A stretch of DNA of 64,000 nt, from positions 1-64,000 of the forward strand of contig FOSY01000011.1 in the NCBI GenBank assembly GCA_900114405.1, read 5' to 3'. Of the stretch, positions 7,323 through 15,790 are shown piece after piece. The notes under the pieces were generated by a model. It had not been told where the DNA came from and made no database searches. It saw nothing but the letters and a program-made list of their open reading frames with translations. The position numbers were made by a program, and so were the translations under genes. The stretch is from Lachnospiraceae bacterium KH1T2. Its GTDB lineage: Bacteria > Bacillota > Clostridia > Lachnospirales > Lachnospiraceae. Each line of letters begins with the position of its first letter. Position 1 is the stretch's first letter.

Positions 7323-8195
7323 TTACAGTGCTGATGGAGAGTTGCTGCTGAAGCCTTCTCCGAGTACTTCGTGAGCTTCACAGACGATGATGAAAGCATC
7401 TTTGTCGGTGTCGTGGACTAGCTGCTTTATAGCGGCGATATCCCGTGAGCGGAAGACACAGAGAAGGACTTTTTCGGGATTTCCGGTGTATCCGCCCTGA
7501 CCGCTTAAGATAGTGGTTCCGTGGTCGAGTTCGAGAAGTCCCTTATTTATTTCCTTGGCATGATCGCTTATTATATATGCCATTTTAGCAGAATTAGAGC
7601 CATATATGACTGTGTCCATAGCAACTGAAGTGATGTAAAGGGCTATGATACCATAAAGGGCATTTGTAAGGCTGTGAAATGAAAGTGTGTATGCAGTTAT
7701 AACAATAAGGTCCAAAACAAGCATAAGGCGGCCTATTGAAAGATGGCGAAATCTGAATTTTAAGAGTCTTGCTGCAAGCTCTGAGCCTCCGGTAGTTGCA
7801 CCTGCAAGCATCATGATACCGCTTGAGGCGCCAACCATAACACCGCCGAAGATGGCGCACAGCAATGGATCTGAAGGTGGAAAGGTATAGATGATATTTA
7901 ATGCGTCTATCATGAAATATGAAATTATCATACAATAAAGAGTTGAAGTTAAAAGGTGACGGCCGAGAAGTTTAACACCAATAATGAAGAGCGGAATGTT
8001 AAGAATAATGGACATAGTACCGATAGGTATCATAGGAAAATAGTGATTGATGATCTGTGATATACCGGTAAAACCACCGACAGAAAGGTTGTTTGGCTCA
8101 TACCAACAACAGAAAGCAAACGAATAGAGTGCAGAACCTAAGGTAATGATCACATATTCTTTGAGTAATCGCAGCATGGTGTTTTTATGATTCAT
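7323..8195 (-). CDS. YitT family membrane protein (DUF161 + DUF2179)
   Basis: A 290-aa protein with about five predicted membrane segments in residues 10-205 (for example VIITLGSALYSFAFC, GTMSIILNIPLFIIG, LSIGRLMLVLDLIVITAYTL) and a soluble C-terminal DUF2179 domain (about 225-283, GHGTTILSGQGGYTGNPEKV). YitT proteins are common in Bacillota and their substrate is unknown. The ATG at 8195 has no normal Shine-Dalgarno spacing. The nearest AGGAGG lies about 35 nt upstream, separated by a perfect 9-bp hairpin, which may bring it close to the start codon. Confidence 0.88.
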   Translation of the reverse strand: MNHKNTMLRLLKEYVIITLGSALYSFAFCCWYEPNNLSVGGFTGISQIINHYFPMIPIGTMSIILNIPLFIIGVKLLGRHLLTSTLYCMIISYFMIDALNIIYTFPPSDPLLCAIFGGVMVGASSGIMMLAGATTGGSELAARLLKFRFRHLSIGRLMLVLDLIVITAYTLSFHSLTNALYGIIALYITSVAMDTVIYGSNSAKMAYIISDHAKEINKGLLELDHGTTILSGQGGYTGNPEKVLLCVFRSRDIAAIKQLVHDTDKDAFIIVCEAHEVLGEGFSSNSPSAL

Positions 8196-8200
8196 TGTGT

Positions 8201-8232
8201 TATTTGTTTATCACGGTAGAGTGATAAACTCC
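8201..8232 (-). promoter_or_regulatory. Hairpin between ribosome binding site and start of YitT gene
   Basis: On the minus strand, AGGAGGA is followed by GTTTATCAC-TCTACC-GTGATAAAC, a perfect 9-bp stem, then about 13 nt to the ATG at 8195. Folding would shorten the effective spacing to a usable distance. This is a possible structured spacer or translational switch. Confidence 0.4.
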
Positions 8233-8440
8233 TCCTGAATAGTAAAATGGCTGCTTTCGATCAGTGTTTTAGGTCAGAATAAAACCATACACTTTGAAAG
8301 CAGCGCTTATCCATAATATATCGTAAAAATTGGGCAATAACAAGAAAAATGTCTTCAAGATAGAACTTTTTAAAACTATTCTTTATGTTAAAATAATTTT
8401 TATAAGTAGTTGATTCAGAGACTCTGGGGAGAGTGGGGCT

Positions 8441-9700
8441 ATGAAGCACATAAAAATTTCAACCAAGTTTATGATGGAAGCATTTTTATCAGCAATTTTT
8501 ATTTATATTGGTGTGCGGATAGGAATGTCGGAAATGCCGGATGTACAGAAAATGTCATGCTGTGCGGGACTGTGTGCGGTTGTTTTTCTGGTTTCATTCA
8601 TTTTTGCGCTAAGTATTTCAAAACCTGTGTCAATATGTATTGACTATATCGAACGAATGTCTACCGGTAATTTTACGGAAGATATCCCTGAGCAGCTGAG
8701 TGTTAGAAAAGATGATATTGGAATGCTCGCAAATGCACTTCGTGAAATGAAGCGAAGTGTTGGAGTGTTGATAGGAAATGTAAAAGACGAGGCTGAAAAG
8801 ATCGAGGAGATCGTAAATAATATTAATACAAATATTTCGAATCTTAATTCGAGCATAGAAGAAGTATCGACTTCGGCTATGGATCTGGCTTCAGGAATGG
8901 ACGAAACAGCTGCCGGAACCGAGCAGATCAGCGAAGTTTCGGTGGAAATAAGAACTGCCACGGATAATATGACAAAAAAGGCTGAGGAAGGCGCTTCTGA
9001 AGTAAGGGATATATATGCGAGAACGTCTGAGGTCAATATGCAGACTTTGGAAGAGCGTAAAAACGTAGAGAGGATCATTTCTGAGATCAGCAGCTCGCTT
9101 ACAAAAACGCTTGAAGAGGCAAAGGTTGTTGAGCAGGTGGAACTTCTTTCGGATTCTATACTTGCGGTTGCTAATGAAACAAATCTTTTGGCGTTGAATG
9201 CGGCTATAGAGGCAGCGTCAGCAGGAACTGCGGGAAAAGGTTTTGCGGTTGTTGCGGATGAGATACGAAATCTTGCCGAACAGTCTAAGGGGACTGTTGA
9301 AAAGATACAGGTGGTCATAAAAGAAGTCACCGGCTCTGTAAACCGGCTTTCTAAAGATGCTTCCAGCCTGCTTGACTTCGTTAGTACAGATGTAAGAAAT
9401 ATGCTTGATAAATTCGGACAGGCATCAGAGCAGTATGGCGAGGATGTTAGATATATAGATGGACTTGTTTCAAGCTTCTCTGAGACAGCAGCCAATCTTG
9501 ACGAAAACATTTCAGGTGTCATGCAGTCGATAGAGGAGATAAATAAGGCATCTCAGCAATGTGCTGACAGCACGAATCAGATAGCTGAAAGTACAGATGA
9601 TATACGTAAGCAGTCGGTAAGCGTAGTTGAAGATGCATCAAAGACCAGAGATGCTGTTGAAACCCTTGATTATGAGGTGGCAAAAATAGCAGTTCTTTAA
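8441..9700 (+). CDS. Methyl-accepting chemotaxis protein without a large sensor domain
   Basis: A 419-aa membrane chemoreceptor. Two hydrophobic segments (about residues 13-29 and 39-59) enclose only about 10 residues, so no periplasmic ligand domain is present. A HAMP-like region follows (about 60-112). The cytoplasmic signalling domain carries the hairpin tip VANETNLLALNAAIEAA, then GKGFAVVADEIRNLAEQS. The usual AGE-AGKGF reads AGTAGKGF. It probably senses an internal or membrane signal and passes it to CheA/CheW, none of which are nearby. It is a single gene with a terminator just after it. Confidence 0.93.
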   Translation: MKHIKISTKFMMEAFLSAIFIYIGVRIGMSEMPDVQKMSCCAGLCAVVFLVSFIFALSISKPVSICIDYIERMSTGNFTEDIPEQLSVRKDDIGMLANALREMKRSVGVLIGNVKDEAEKIEEIVNNINTNISNLNSSIEEVSTSAMDLASGMDETAAGTEQISEVSVEIRTATDNMTKKAEEGASEVRDIYARTSEVNMQTLEERKNVERIISEISSSLTKTLEEAKVVEQVELLSDSILAVANETNLLALNAAIEAASAGTAGKGFAVVADEIRNLAEQSKGTVEKIQVVIKEVTGSVNRLSKDASSLLDFVSTDVRNMLDKFGQASEQYGEDVRYIDGLVSSFSETAANLDENISGVMQSIEEINKASQQCADSTNQIAESTDDIRKQSVSVVEDASKTRDAVETLDYEVAKIAVL

Positions 9701-9720
9701 ATGAATAAGTTATGAATATG

Positions 9721-9729
9721 TGTTATAAT
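9721..9729 (+). promoter_or_regulatory. Possible extended -10 promoter for the DUF4317 gene
   Basis: TGTTATAAT matches the extended -10 form TGnTATAAT. No good -35 is seen. Transcripts would start near 9736, inside the upstream terminator hairpin, which would weaken that hairpin for the new RNA. Confidence 0.35.
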
Positions 9730-9732
9730 CTT

Positions 9733-9762
9733 GACGTCAGTACAGCGTACTGGCGTCTTTTT
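9733..9762 (+). terminator. Terminator after the chemoreceptor gene
   Basis: GACGTCAGTAC (9733-9743) pairs with GTACTGGCGTC (9747-9757, one wobble) with a 3-nt loop, followed by TTTTT. Confidence 0.85.
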
Positions 9763-9798
9763 GCAGTATTGAATATTCATAACAAGATGAGGGAAAAT

Positions 9799-10938
9799 AT
9801 GAATAAAAATGAAATATCTGAGATAAAAAAACAGTTTACACCAGATCGATGTACGATCGAGCATATATGTACCTGCTATGTTGGAAGTGAGAAAGAGAAA
9901 AAATTTGTTTCAAAAGATTCGTTTCTTTCGCTTCCGGAAGAGGAAATGCACAAGTATCTTGCATTTTTCAAAAAGGTCTTAACCGGAACGATAGGTAAAA
10001 ATGTGATAAATCTGGAGTTTCCAACGGAAGAAGAGATGCCGGGAGGAAAGCAGGAATTTCTTCTGAAGCTTAGAGACAGTGAGCTTTCAGATGAGGATAT
10101 GCTGGATAAATTTTATGATAAGATCATAGATTATTATGAAAATTCTGAAAAGTACTGCATATTGCTGATTTATGCTTCGTACGATGTTCCGGGCAAAGCG
10201 AGCGATGAGCTTGATATGGATGATGCATCTGATTTTGTGTACAATTATCTTCTGTGCTGTATCTGCCCGGTCGAGCTTTCAAAGGGAGCACTCGGCTATG
10301 ATACTGATAAAAATCGTATCGGAGAACTGGCGAGAGAATGGGTAGTTCAGGACCCTGATAAGGGATTTCTCTTCCCTGGATTTAGCGATCGTCAGAGCGA
10401 TATTCATGAAATGCTCTATTATACAAAGAAGGCAGAGGAATTGCAGCCAGAGTTCATAGACGGTGTCTTTGGCAGCGAACCGCCGCTTTCAGCCGGAGGC
10501 CAGAAGGATTCGTTTCAGGCCATAATCGCAGATACAATGGGCGAGACGGGCGATCTTGAAATGATGAAAAATATTCAGGAAAATATAGCTGAAATCGTTT
10601 CCGAGAATAAAGAGAATCCTGAACCGCTTGCTGTAGGAGCGCAGGAGGTTAGAACTATACTTCAGAGGAGCGGAGTTCCGGAAGAAAATTTCGAGGATTT
10701 CGATGTGAAGTTTGAAGAAAATGCCGGTGACGATGCATCGTTTATGATGACAAATATTCAGGAAAAGAAATTTACAGTTAAGACACCGGAGATAGAGATA
10801 CATGTAAAGCCTGATTATCTTGACAGGATCGAAGCACGTGTTGTTGATGGCAGAGACTGTATAGTGATCTCTGTGGATGACCATGTGCAGGTGAATGGTG
10901 TAGATGTAAGAACTATCGCACGAAAGAAAGAAATCTGA
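9799..10938 (+). CDS. DUF4317 family protein
   Basis: A 379-aa soluble protein of the DUF4317 family, found mainly in gut and rumen Clostridia; function unknown. The ATG at 9799 is chosen because GAGGGAAAAT precedes it and family members begin MNKNEISEIKKQFTPD. The N-terminal half contains the family pattern (ICTCYVGSEKEKKF), the middle is hydrophobic but not membrane-like, and the C-terminus is acidic. No enzymatic motif was recognised. It appears to be a single gene. Confidence 0.85.
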   Translation: MNKNEISEIKKQFTPDRCTIEHICTCYVGSEKEKKFVSKDSFLSLPEEEMHKYLAFFKKVLTGTIGKNVINLEFPTEEEMPGGKQEFLLKLRDSELSDEDMLDKFYDKIIDYYENSEKYCILLIYASYDVPGKASDELDMDDASDFVYNYLLCCICPVELSKGALGYDTDKNRIGELAREWVVQDPDKGFLFPGFSDRQSDIHEMLYYTKKAEELQPEFIDGVFGSEPPLSAGGQKDSFQAIIADTMGETGDLEMMKNIQENIAEIVSENKENPEPLAVGAQEVRTILQRSGVPEENFEDFDVKFEENAGDDASFMMTNIQEKKFTVKTPEIEIHVKPDYLDRIEARVVDGRDCIVISVDDHVQVNGVDVRTIARKKEI

Positions 10939-10969
10939 TATACTGTGAAATTGTATAAAAAGATTACAT

Positions 10970-11035
10970 GCTAGTGTTTTGACGCGTTCTGAATCCGGTT
11001 TTTGGCTTATATTTCTATGAATGCGTCAGGCATTG
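10970..11035. repeat. Short palindromic repeat related to the 106-bp tandem repeats
   Basis: It begins CTAGTGTTTTGACGCGTTCT and ends ATGAATGCGTCAGGCATTGG. TGACGC pairs with GCGTCA, and GTTC pairs with GAAT with one mismatch. Its ends match those of the 106-bp units at 30989-31201 (TAGTGTATTGACACGTTCT ... ATGAATGTGTCAAAACACT). The loop is shorter. It lies directly upstream of ispF and contains an ATG that is not the gene's start. Confidence 0.55.
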
Positions 11036-11083
11036 GTGCTTATAGGGCAGCTCATAGCGGGCTGCATTATGGAGGAAAGTTTT

Positions 11084-11623
11084 TTGAGAATTGGAACAGG
11101 CTATGATGTACATAAGCTTGTTGAAAACCGCAAGCTTATAATAGGAGGAGTTGAGATTCCTCATAATCTTGGACTTTTGGGGCATTCAGACGCTGATGTT
11201 TTGCTCCATGCGATAATGGATGCGCTTCTTGGCGCAGCGGCCATGGGTGACATAGGCAAGCACTTCCCTGATAATGATCCTAAATATGAGGGAGCAGATT
11301 CACTTAAGCTTCTTGAAGAAGTAGGAAAGATGCTTGAAGAAAAAATGCTTTTTATCGAGAATATCGATGCAACTGTTATTGCGCAGAAGCCGAAACTCAG
11401 ACCTTATATCGATCAGATGATAAAGAATATAGCTGATACGCTTAAGATCAATATCGATCAGGTAAATGTGAAGGCAACTACGGAAGAACATCTTGGATTT
11501 ACGGGAAGAGAAGAAGGTATATCTGCACAGGCAGTCTGTATGCTTGCAAGTCCGTCTGAATATTCGTATGATGTCATGACACCGCGATGTTCGGGCTGTA
11601 ATAATTGTTCTAAAGCAGAATAA
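11084..11623 (+). CDS. ispF: 2-C-methyl-D-erythritol 2,4-cyclodiphosphate synthase
   Basis: A 179-aa enzyme of the non-mevalonate isoprenoid pathway, making the cyclodiphosphate from CDP-methylerythritol 2-phosphate. The TTG at 11084 is preferred: GGAGG lies 8 nt upstream and the protein then starts [12 protein letters not shown] as the family does. Metal-binding residues are visible in YDVHK and the [11 protein letters not shown] motif. The conserved C-terminal sequence [15 protein letters not shown] is present. After it comes an unusual tail of about 22 residues with a CxxCxxC motif (CSGCNNC), absent from the typical 157-aa enzyme. It starts the ispF-cysE-cysS-mrnC-rlmB-sigH operon; ispD is not beside it. 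Confidence 0.95.
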   Translation: MRIGTGYDVHKLVENRKLIIGGVEIPHNLGLLGHSDADVLLHAIMDALLGAAAMGDIGKHFPDNDPKYEGADSLKLLEEVGKMLEEKMLFIENIDATVIAQKPKLRPYIDQMIKNIADTLKINIDQVNVKATTEEHLGFTGREEGISAQAVCMLASPSEYSYDVMTPRCSGCNNCSKAE

Positions 11624-11643
11624 ATACAGACTGGGAGGCAAAA

Positions 11644-12357
11644 ATGAAGCAGAGGAAAAATCTTATAGATGCCATTAAGGATTATATTGTTGAAGAAACT
11701 CAGGTCATCAAGGAACGAGATCCTGCGATACACTGTGATCTGGAAGTTTTCCTCTATGCAAGCTTTTGGGCAGTGCTTTGGTACAGGATTGCCCACAGAT
11801 TTTATCTGAAAAAGCACTATTTTATAGCTAGATTGATATCTCAATATGCGAGAAAGTCAACCGGAATCGAAATACACCCGGGGGCGCGCATTGGAAAAGG
11901 TTTTTTCATCGATCATGGAGCAGGTGTTATTATCGGTGAAACTACTATCATAGGAAATAATGTTACACTTTTTCAGGGGGTTACTCTTGGAGGAACCGGT
12001 AAGGAAGTCGGTAAGAGACATCCGACCATCGAAGATAATGTTATGATCTCTACAGGTGCGAAGGTTTTGGGGAGCTTTACGGTAGGAGAGAATTCAAAAA
12101 TCGGTGCAGGTTCGGTAGTTCTTAATGAGGTACCGCCGAACTGTACAGTAGTGGGCGTTCCGGGAAAGATCGTTAAGCGCAAGGATGTAAATATCCCAAG
12201 AAAAGATATGGATCAGGTACATCTTCCAGACCCTGTGTCAGATGATATAAATGGACTTAAGCATGCAAATGCGGTCATAACGAATCACCTTCTGGAATTG
12301 GAGGATGAGATCAGGCAAATAAAAAATAATAAAGGAAAAGAGAGTGGGAAAATATGA
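11644..12357 (+). CDS. cysE: Serine O-acetyltransferase
   Basis: A 237-aa cytoplasmic enzyme that acetylates serine with acetyl-CoA, the first step of cysteine synthesis. The N-terminal helical part (1-65) is short, as in the EpsC/short CysE type. The left-handed beta-helix hexapeptide repeats begin at about residue 75 (GIEIHPGARIGKGFFIDHGAGVIIGE) and include the catalytic His region and GVTLGGTGK. ATG at 11644 follows GGGAGG. It overlaps the start of cysS, which couples cysteine production with charging of tRNA-Cys. Confidence 0.96.
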   Translation: MKQRKNLIDAIKDYIVEETQVIKERDPAIHCDLEVFLYASFWAVLWYRIAHRFYLKKHYFIARLISQYARKSTGIEIHPGARIGKGFFIDHGAGVIIGETTIIGNNVTLFQGVTLGGTGKEVGKRHPTIEDNVMISTGAKVLGSFTVGENSKIGAGSVVLNEVPPNCTVVGVPGKIVKRKDVNIPRKDMDQVHLPDPVSDDINGLKHANAVITNHLLELEDEIRQIKNNKGKESGKI

Positions 12358-13778
12358 GGATATTTAACACAGAGACTAGAACTAAAGAGGAATTTAAGCC
12401 TATTACTCCGGGAAAGATCAGCATGTATGTATGCGGACCTACAGTTTATAATCTTATTCATATCGGTAATGCCCGTCCAATGATCGTATTTGATACATTT
12501 CGTCGTTATATGACACATAAGGGATATGAGGTTAACTATGTATCTAACTTCACAGATGTGGATGATAAGATCATAAAGAAGGCTAATGAAGAGGGTGTTT
12601 CTGCAGATGTGATCTCTGAGAGATATATCGAGGAGTGCAAGAAGGATATGGCAGCAATGAATGTTATGCCAGCAACATATCATCCGCTTGCAACTCAGGA
12701 AATCGATGGAATGATCGATATGATCCAGACACTTATCGACAAAGGCTTTGCTTATGCAACAAGTGATGGAACAGTTTATTACCGAACACGTAAATTTAAG
12801 GATTACGGCAAGCTTTCACATAAAAACCTTGATGACCTTGAATCAGGACATCGTTCTGAAGGACATGCATTGAAGGTTACCGGAAACAGCGAAAAAGAGG
12901 ATGATCTTGACTTCGTTCTCTGGAAGCCAAAGAAGGAAGGTGAACCAGCGTGGAAGTCACCTTGGTGCGAAGGAAGACCGGGCTGGCATATCGAGTGCTC
13001 TGTAATGTCAAAGAAATATCTTGGAGAAACTATCGATATCCATGCGGGCGGAGAAGATCTTATTTTCCCGCATCATGAGAATGAGATAGCACAGTCTGAG
13101 GCATGCAATGGCAAAGAATTTGCTCATTATTGGATGCATAATGGATTTTTGAATATTGACAATGTAAAGATGAGTAAGTCACTTGGAAATTTCTTTACAG
13201 TAAGGGATATTGCAGAGAAATATGATCTCAATGTGCTTCGTTTCTTTATGCTTACAGGTCAGTACAGAAGTCCGCTGAATTTTTCTGCTGATTTAATGGA
13301 AGCAGCAAAAACAAGCCTCGGACGTATCATCACAGCAGCTGATCAGATCAATTTCCTGCTGAAAAATGCGAGTGTTGAAGCACTTACAGAAGCAGAGAAG
13401 AAAAATGTTGAAAATATTGCTTCATTTACAGAAAAATTTGATTCTGTAATGGACGATGATCTCAATACAGCTGATGCTATTTCTGTTATATTTGAGCTTG
13501 TTAAATTCATTAATACAACAGCTGATGAGAATAGTTCCAAGGAATATCTTGAGGCGCTTAAGAAAGAGCTTCTTGAGCTTACAGATATCCTCGGACTTAA
13601 GGTAGAAACAAAAGAAGAGCTTCTTGACGCTGATATAGAAGCACTTATCGAAGAACGTCAGGCAGCCAGAAAGAATAAGGACTTCAAACGTGCGGATGAG
13701 ATCCGTGACGAGCTTTTGAATAAAGGAATTATTCTTGAAGATACAAGACAGGGTGTAAAATGGAAGAGAGCAGACTGA
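12354..13778 (+). CDS. cysS: Cysteine--tRNA ligase
   Basis: A 474-aa class I aminoacyl-tRNA synthetase. The HIGH signature is HIGNARP, with the zinc Cys nearby (VCGPTVYN). Other zinc ligands are in WHIECSVMS and HHENEIAQSEA, and the KMSKS loop is VKMSKSLGN. Length is normal. The ATG overlaps the TGA of cysE, and its own 3' end overlaps mrnC by 19 nt. This is the standard Bacillota gene order. Confidence 0.98.
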   Translation: MRIFNTETRTKEEFKPITPGKISMYVCGPTVYNLIHIGNARPMIVFDTFRRYMTHKGYEVNYVSNFTDVDDKIIKKANEEGVSADVISERYIEECKKDMAAMNVMPATYHPLATQEIDGMIDMIQTLIDKGFAYATSDGTVYYRTRKFKDYGKLSHKNLDDLESGHRSEGHALKVTGNSEKEDDLDFVLWKPKKEGEPAWKSPWCEGRPGWHIECSVMSKKYLGETIDIHAGGEDLIFPHHENEIAQSEACNGKEFAHYWMHNGFLNIDNVKMSKSLGNFFTVRDIAEKYDLNVLRFFMLTGQYRSPLNFSADLMEAAKTSLGRIITAADQINFLLKNASVEALTEAEKKNVENIASFTEKFDSVMDDDLNTADAISVIFELVKFINTTADENSSKEYLEALKKELLELTDILGLKVETKEELLDADIEALIEERQAARKNKDFKRADEIRDELLNKGIILEDTRQGVKWKRAD

Positions 13779-14149
13779 GAACTTATTCACCACAGACTTT
13801 AGCTTTTTTAGGTGATGCAGTCTACAGCATGCACATCCGTGACTATGTTGTAAGAACGGCAAATTGCGCAGCACATAAGCTGCATTCAAAAACTATCCGA
13901 TATGTAAGTGCAAAGGCTCAGGCGCAGGCTATTGATGCCATGCGGGAGCAGCTTACAGAGGAAGAAGAAGATATTTTCCGCAGAGGTATGAATACCAAAA
14001 CGGCAAATTCGGCTAAAAATGCTTCATTAGAGGATTACCATAAGGCGACAGGCTTTGAGGCATTGGTTGGCTGGCTTCATCTTAAAGGTGAAGATGAACG
14101 CATTGTAGAATTAGTAGAGAAAGCGATCGAAATTAATGGGAAGATTTGA
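13760..14149 (+). CDS. mrnC: Mini-ribonuclease III
   Basis: A 129-aa RNase III-like protein with a single catalytic domain and no dsRNA-binding domain, the form that matures 23S rRNA in Bacillota. The catalytic helix is AFLGDAVYSMHIRDYV, and a second acidic region is GFEALVGWLHL. Position between cysS and rlmB is conserved in this phylum. It overlaps both neighbours, which suggests translational coupling. Confidence 0.95.
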   Translation: MEESRLRTYSPQTLAFLGDAVYSMHIRDYVVRTANCAAHKLHSKTIRYVSAKAQAQAIDAMREQLTEEEEDIFRRGMNTKTANSAKNASLEDYHKATGFEALVGWLHLKGEDERIVELVEKAIEINGKI

Positions 14150-14891
14150 AGAGTTTACAATTGAAGGCAGAAATGAAGTAATAGAGGCATTCCGTTCAGG
14201 AAGACCAATTGATAAGCTTTTTATGCTTGATGGAAGTACAGATGGTCCTATGCAGACTATCCGTCGTGAGGCAAAGAAAAATGGTGTGAGGATTGACTTC
14301 GTGGATAGAGCAAGGCTTGACCAGATTTCCACGACAGGAAAGCATCAGGGTGTAATTGCCTATGCTGCTGCATACGATTATTCAGAGCTTGAAGATATCT
14401 TTAAGAAAGCGGAGGAAAAGGGAGAGGCACCGTTTATCTTCCTTTTGGATAACATCACTGATCCGCATAATCTTGGTGCGATCATCCGTACAGCAAATCT
14501 TGCAGGTGCTCACGGTGTTATAATTCCGAAGAATAGGGCAGTAGGACTTACGGCTACTGTTGCCAAGGCTTCTTCAGGTGCAATCGAGTATACACCGGTC
14601 GTTAAGGTTACAAATCTTGGAAATACTATCGAAGAGCTTAAGAAGCGCGGACTTTGGTTTGTATGTGCTGATATGGGCGGAGAAGTGATGTACAAGCAGA
14701 ACCTTACAGGACCGATAGGACTTGTTATCGGCTCTGAAGGCGATGGTGTTGGAAGACTTGTTAAAGAAAAATGTGATTTTGTTACCTCGATCCCGATGAA
14801 GGGTGACATTGATTCGCTTAATGCTTCTGTTGCAGCCGGTGTCCTCGCATTTGAGATCGTGAGACAGCGAATGGCTGCAGAAAGCAAATGA
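14136..14891 (+). CDS. rlmB: 23S rRNA (guanosine-2'-O-)-methyltransferase RlmB family
   Basis: A 251-aa SPOUT-class RNA 2'-O-methyltransferase. The N-terminal substrate-binding domain (1-80) includes GRNEVIEAFRSGRPIDKL. The SPOUT motifs are LLDNITDPHNLGAIIRTAN, then GLVIGSEGDGVGRLV and SIPMKGDIDSLNASVAAG, which form the knotted SAM site. Length is normal. It overlaps mrnC by 14 nt and sigH by 4 nt. Confidence 0.95.
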   Translation: MGRFEEFTIEGRNEVIEAFRSGRPIDKLFMLDGSTDGPMQTIRREAKKNGVRIDFVDRARLDQISTTGKHQGVIAYAAAYDYSELEDIFKKAEEKGEAPFIFLLDNITDPHNLGAIIRTANLAGAHGVIIPKNRAVGLTATVAKASSGAIEYTPVVKVTNLGNTIEELKKRGLWFVCADMGGEVMYKQNLTGPIGLVIGSEGDGVGRLVKEKCDFVTSIPMKGDIDSLNASVAAGVLAFEIVRQRMAAESK

Positions 14892-15475
14892 ACGAAGAAT
14901 ATAAAAATTTTGATGATGAAGAATTGATAGAGAAATTCCGTGGCGGAGATAATTCTGCCGCGGATTTTCTCATGGAAAAGTATAAGTATCTTGTTAAGCT
15001 CAGGGCGAAATCTCTTTATCTGTTGGGCGGTGACAGAGACGATGTCATACAGGAAGGTATGATAGGTCTTTACCGGGCTATCTGTGATTATGATGTTTCG
15101 AAAGATGCTTCGTTTGAAACATTTGCATCGCTGGTGATAACAAGGCAGATATATGCAGCTGTGAGAACAGCGTCAAGGAAAAAACATCTTCCTCTGAATG
15201 ATGCGATGTCAATTGAAGAAGAGGAAAATGTTTGTGAGGCGGGGTTTGCAAATAATGATTATGATCCGGAAAGCCTTTACATAGATGGTGAGAATCTTGA
15301 GATCATTGAAAGACAGATACAGAAGAACCTTAGTGAATTTGAACAGGGGGTTTTGGAAAGCTATCTGAATGGTATGAATTATGCAGAGATAGCCAGACAA
15401 ACAGGAAAAGATGAAAAGTCAATATATAATGCGTTAAACAGGATACGTACAAAATTGCGAAGAATTGTGATGTAA
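14888..15475 (+). CDS. sigH: RNA polymerase sigma factor SigH
   Basis: A 195-aa sigma-70 family factor of the sporulation/stationary-phase SigH group. Region 2 includes LMEKYKYLVKLRAKSLYL and the DDVIQEGMIGLYRAI core-binding segment. Region 4 is the C-terminal helix-turn-helix (MNYAEIARQTGKDEKSIYNA). It ends the ispF-sigH operon with the usual Clostridia neighbourhood. The presence of sigH does not by itself show that the organism forms spores. Confidence 0.93.
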   Translation: MNEEYKNFDDEELIEKFRGGDNSAADFLMEKYKYLVKLRAKSLYLLGGDRDDVIQEGMIGLYRAICDYDVSKDASFETFASLVITRQIYAAVRTASRKKHLPLNDAMSIEEEENVCEAGFANNDYDPESLYIDGENLEIIERQIQKNLSEFEQGVLESYLNGMNYAEIARQTGKDEKSIYNALNRIRTKLRRIVM

Positions 15476-15480
15476 ACTTA

Positions 15481-15509
15481 TTGACAAAAAAATAATAATC
15501 GCTTATAAT
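15481..15509 (+). promoter_or_regulatory. Consensus sigma-A promoter for tRNA-Thr
   Basis: TTGACA (15481-15486), a 17-bp spacer and TATAAT (15504-15509): a perfect consensus 32 bp upstream of the tRNA. It begins only 6 bp after the sigH stop codon. Confidence 0.95.
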
Positions 15510-15540
15510 TCTTAATTGTGTTCACGCTTTGTGAATGCGT

Positions 15541-15613
15541 GCTGGAATGGCTCAGGTGGTAGAGCGCGTCATTGGTAGTGACGAGGTCGGCGGTTCGACT
15601 CCGCCTTCCAGCA
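15541..15613 (+). tRNA. tRNA-Thr (anticodon GGT)
   Basis: A 73-nt cloverleaf: the acceptor stem pairs GCTGGAA (15541-15547) with TTCCAGC (15606-15612), discriminator A15613. The anticodon stem CGTCA/TGACG encloses TTGGTAG, giving GGT at 15574-15576. The T arm is GGCGGTTCGACTCCGCC. No CCA is encoded. Confidence 0.97.
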
Positions 15614-15616
15614 TGG

Positions 15617-15647
15617 AAAGCCTTGAGGTATACCTCAAGGCTTTTTT
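15617..15647 (+). terminator. Terminator of tRNA-Thr
   Basis: AAAGCCTTGAGGTA (15617-15630) pairs perfectly with TACCTCAAGGCTTT (15631-15644), followed by more T residues. The palindrome has no spacer, so the loop is formed by the central TATA. Confidence 0.93.
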
Positions 15648-15672
15648 GTTTTTAGGCTCGTAATCATTCGGT

Positions 15673-15688
15673 AAGAGTGAACAGTAAC
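15673..15688. repeat. Lone end of a MITE-like element
   Basis: AAGAGTGAACAGTAAC matches the end of the element at 30969-31328 (AAGCGAGTGAACAGTAAC read inward to outward, with two bases missing). No partner end or target duplication was found nearby, so it is probably a relic. The following 90 bp include a GGCAAAG/CTTTGCC inverted repeat. Confidence 0.35.
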
Positions 15689-15790
15689 ACAACTTTGGCT
15701 TTTTTGAAGGGCAAAGAGTCTCTGCTATTGCAAATAGGGCACTTTGCCATTAAAATATAGTTATCTATCTATGGAACCAGGAGAAGTATT

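Noticed and set aside
8644..9522. A 292-codon minus-strand frame opposite the chemoreceptor
   Set aside because: A shadow of the Ser/Ala-rich coiled coil; no ribosome binding site.
11021..11083. An upstream ATG for ispF giving 21 extra residues
   Set aside because: It falls inside a palindromic repeat, and the TTG at 11084 has a strong ribosome binding site and matches the family start.
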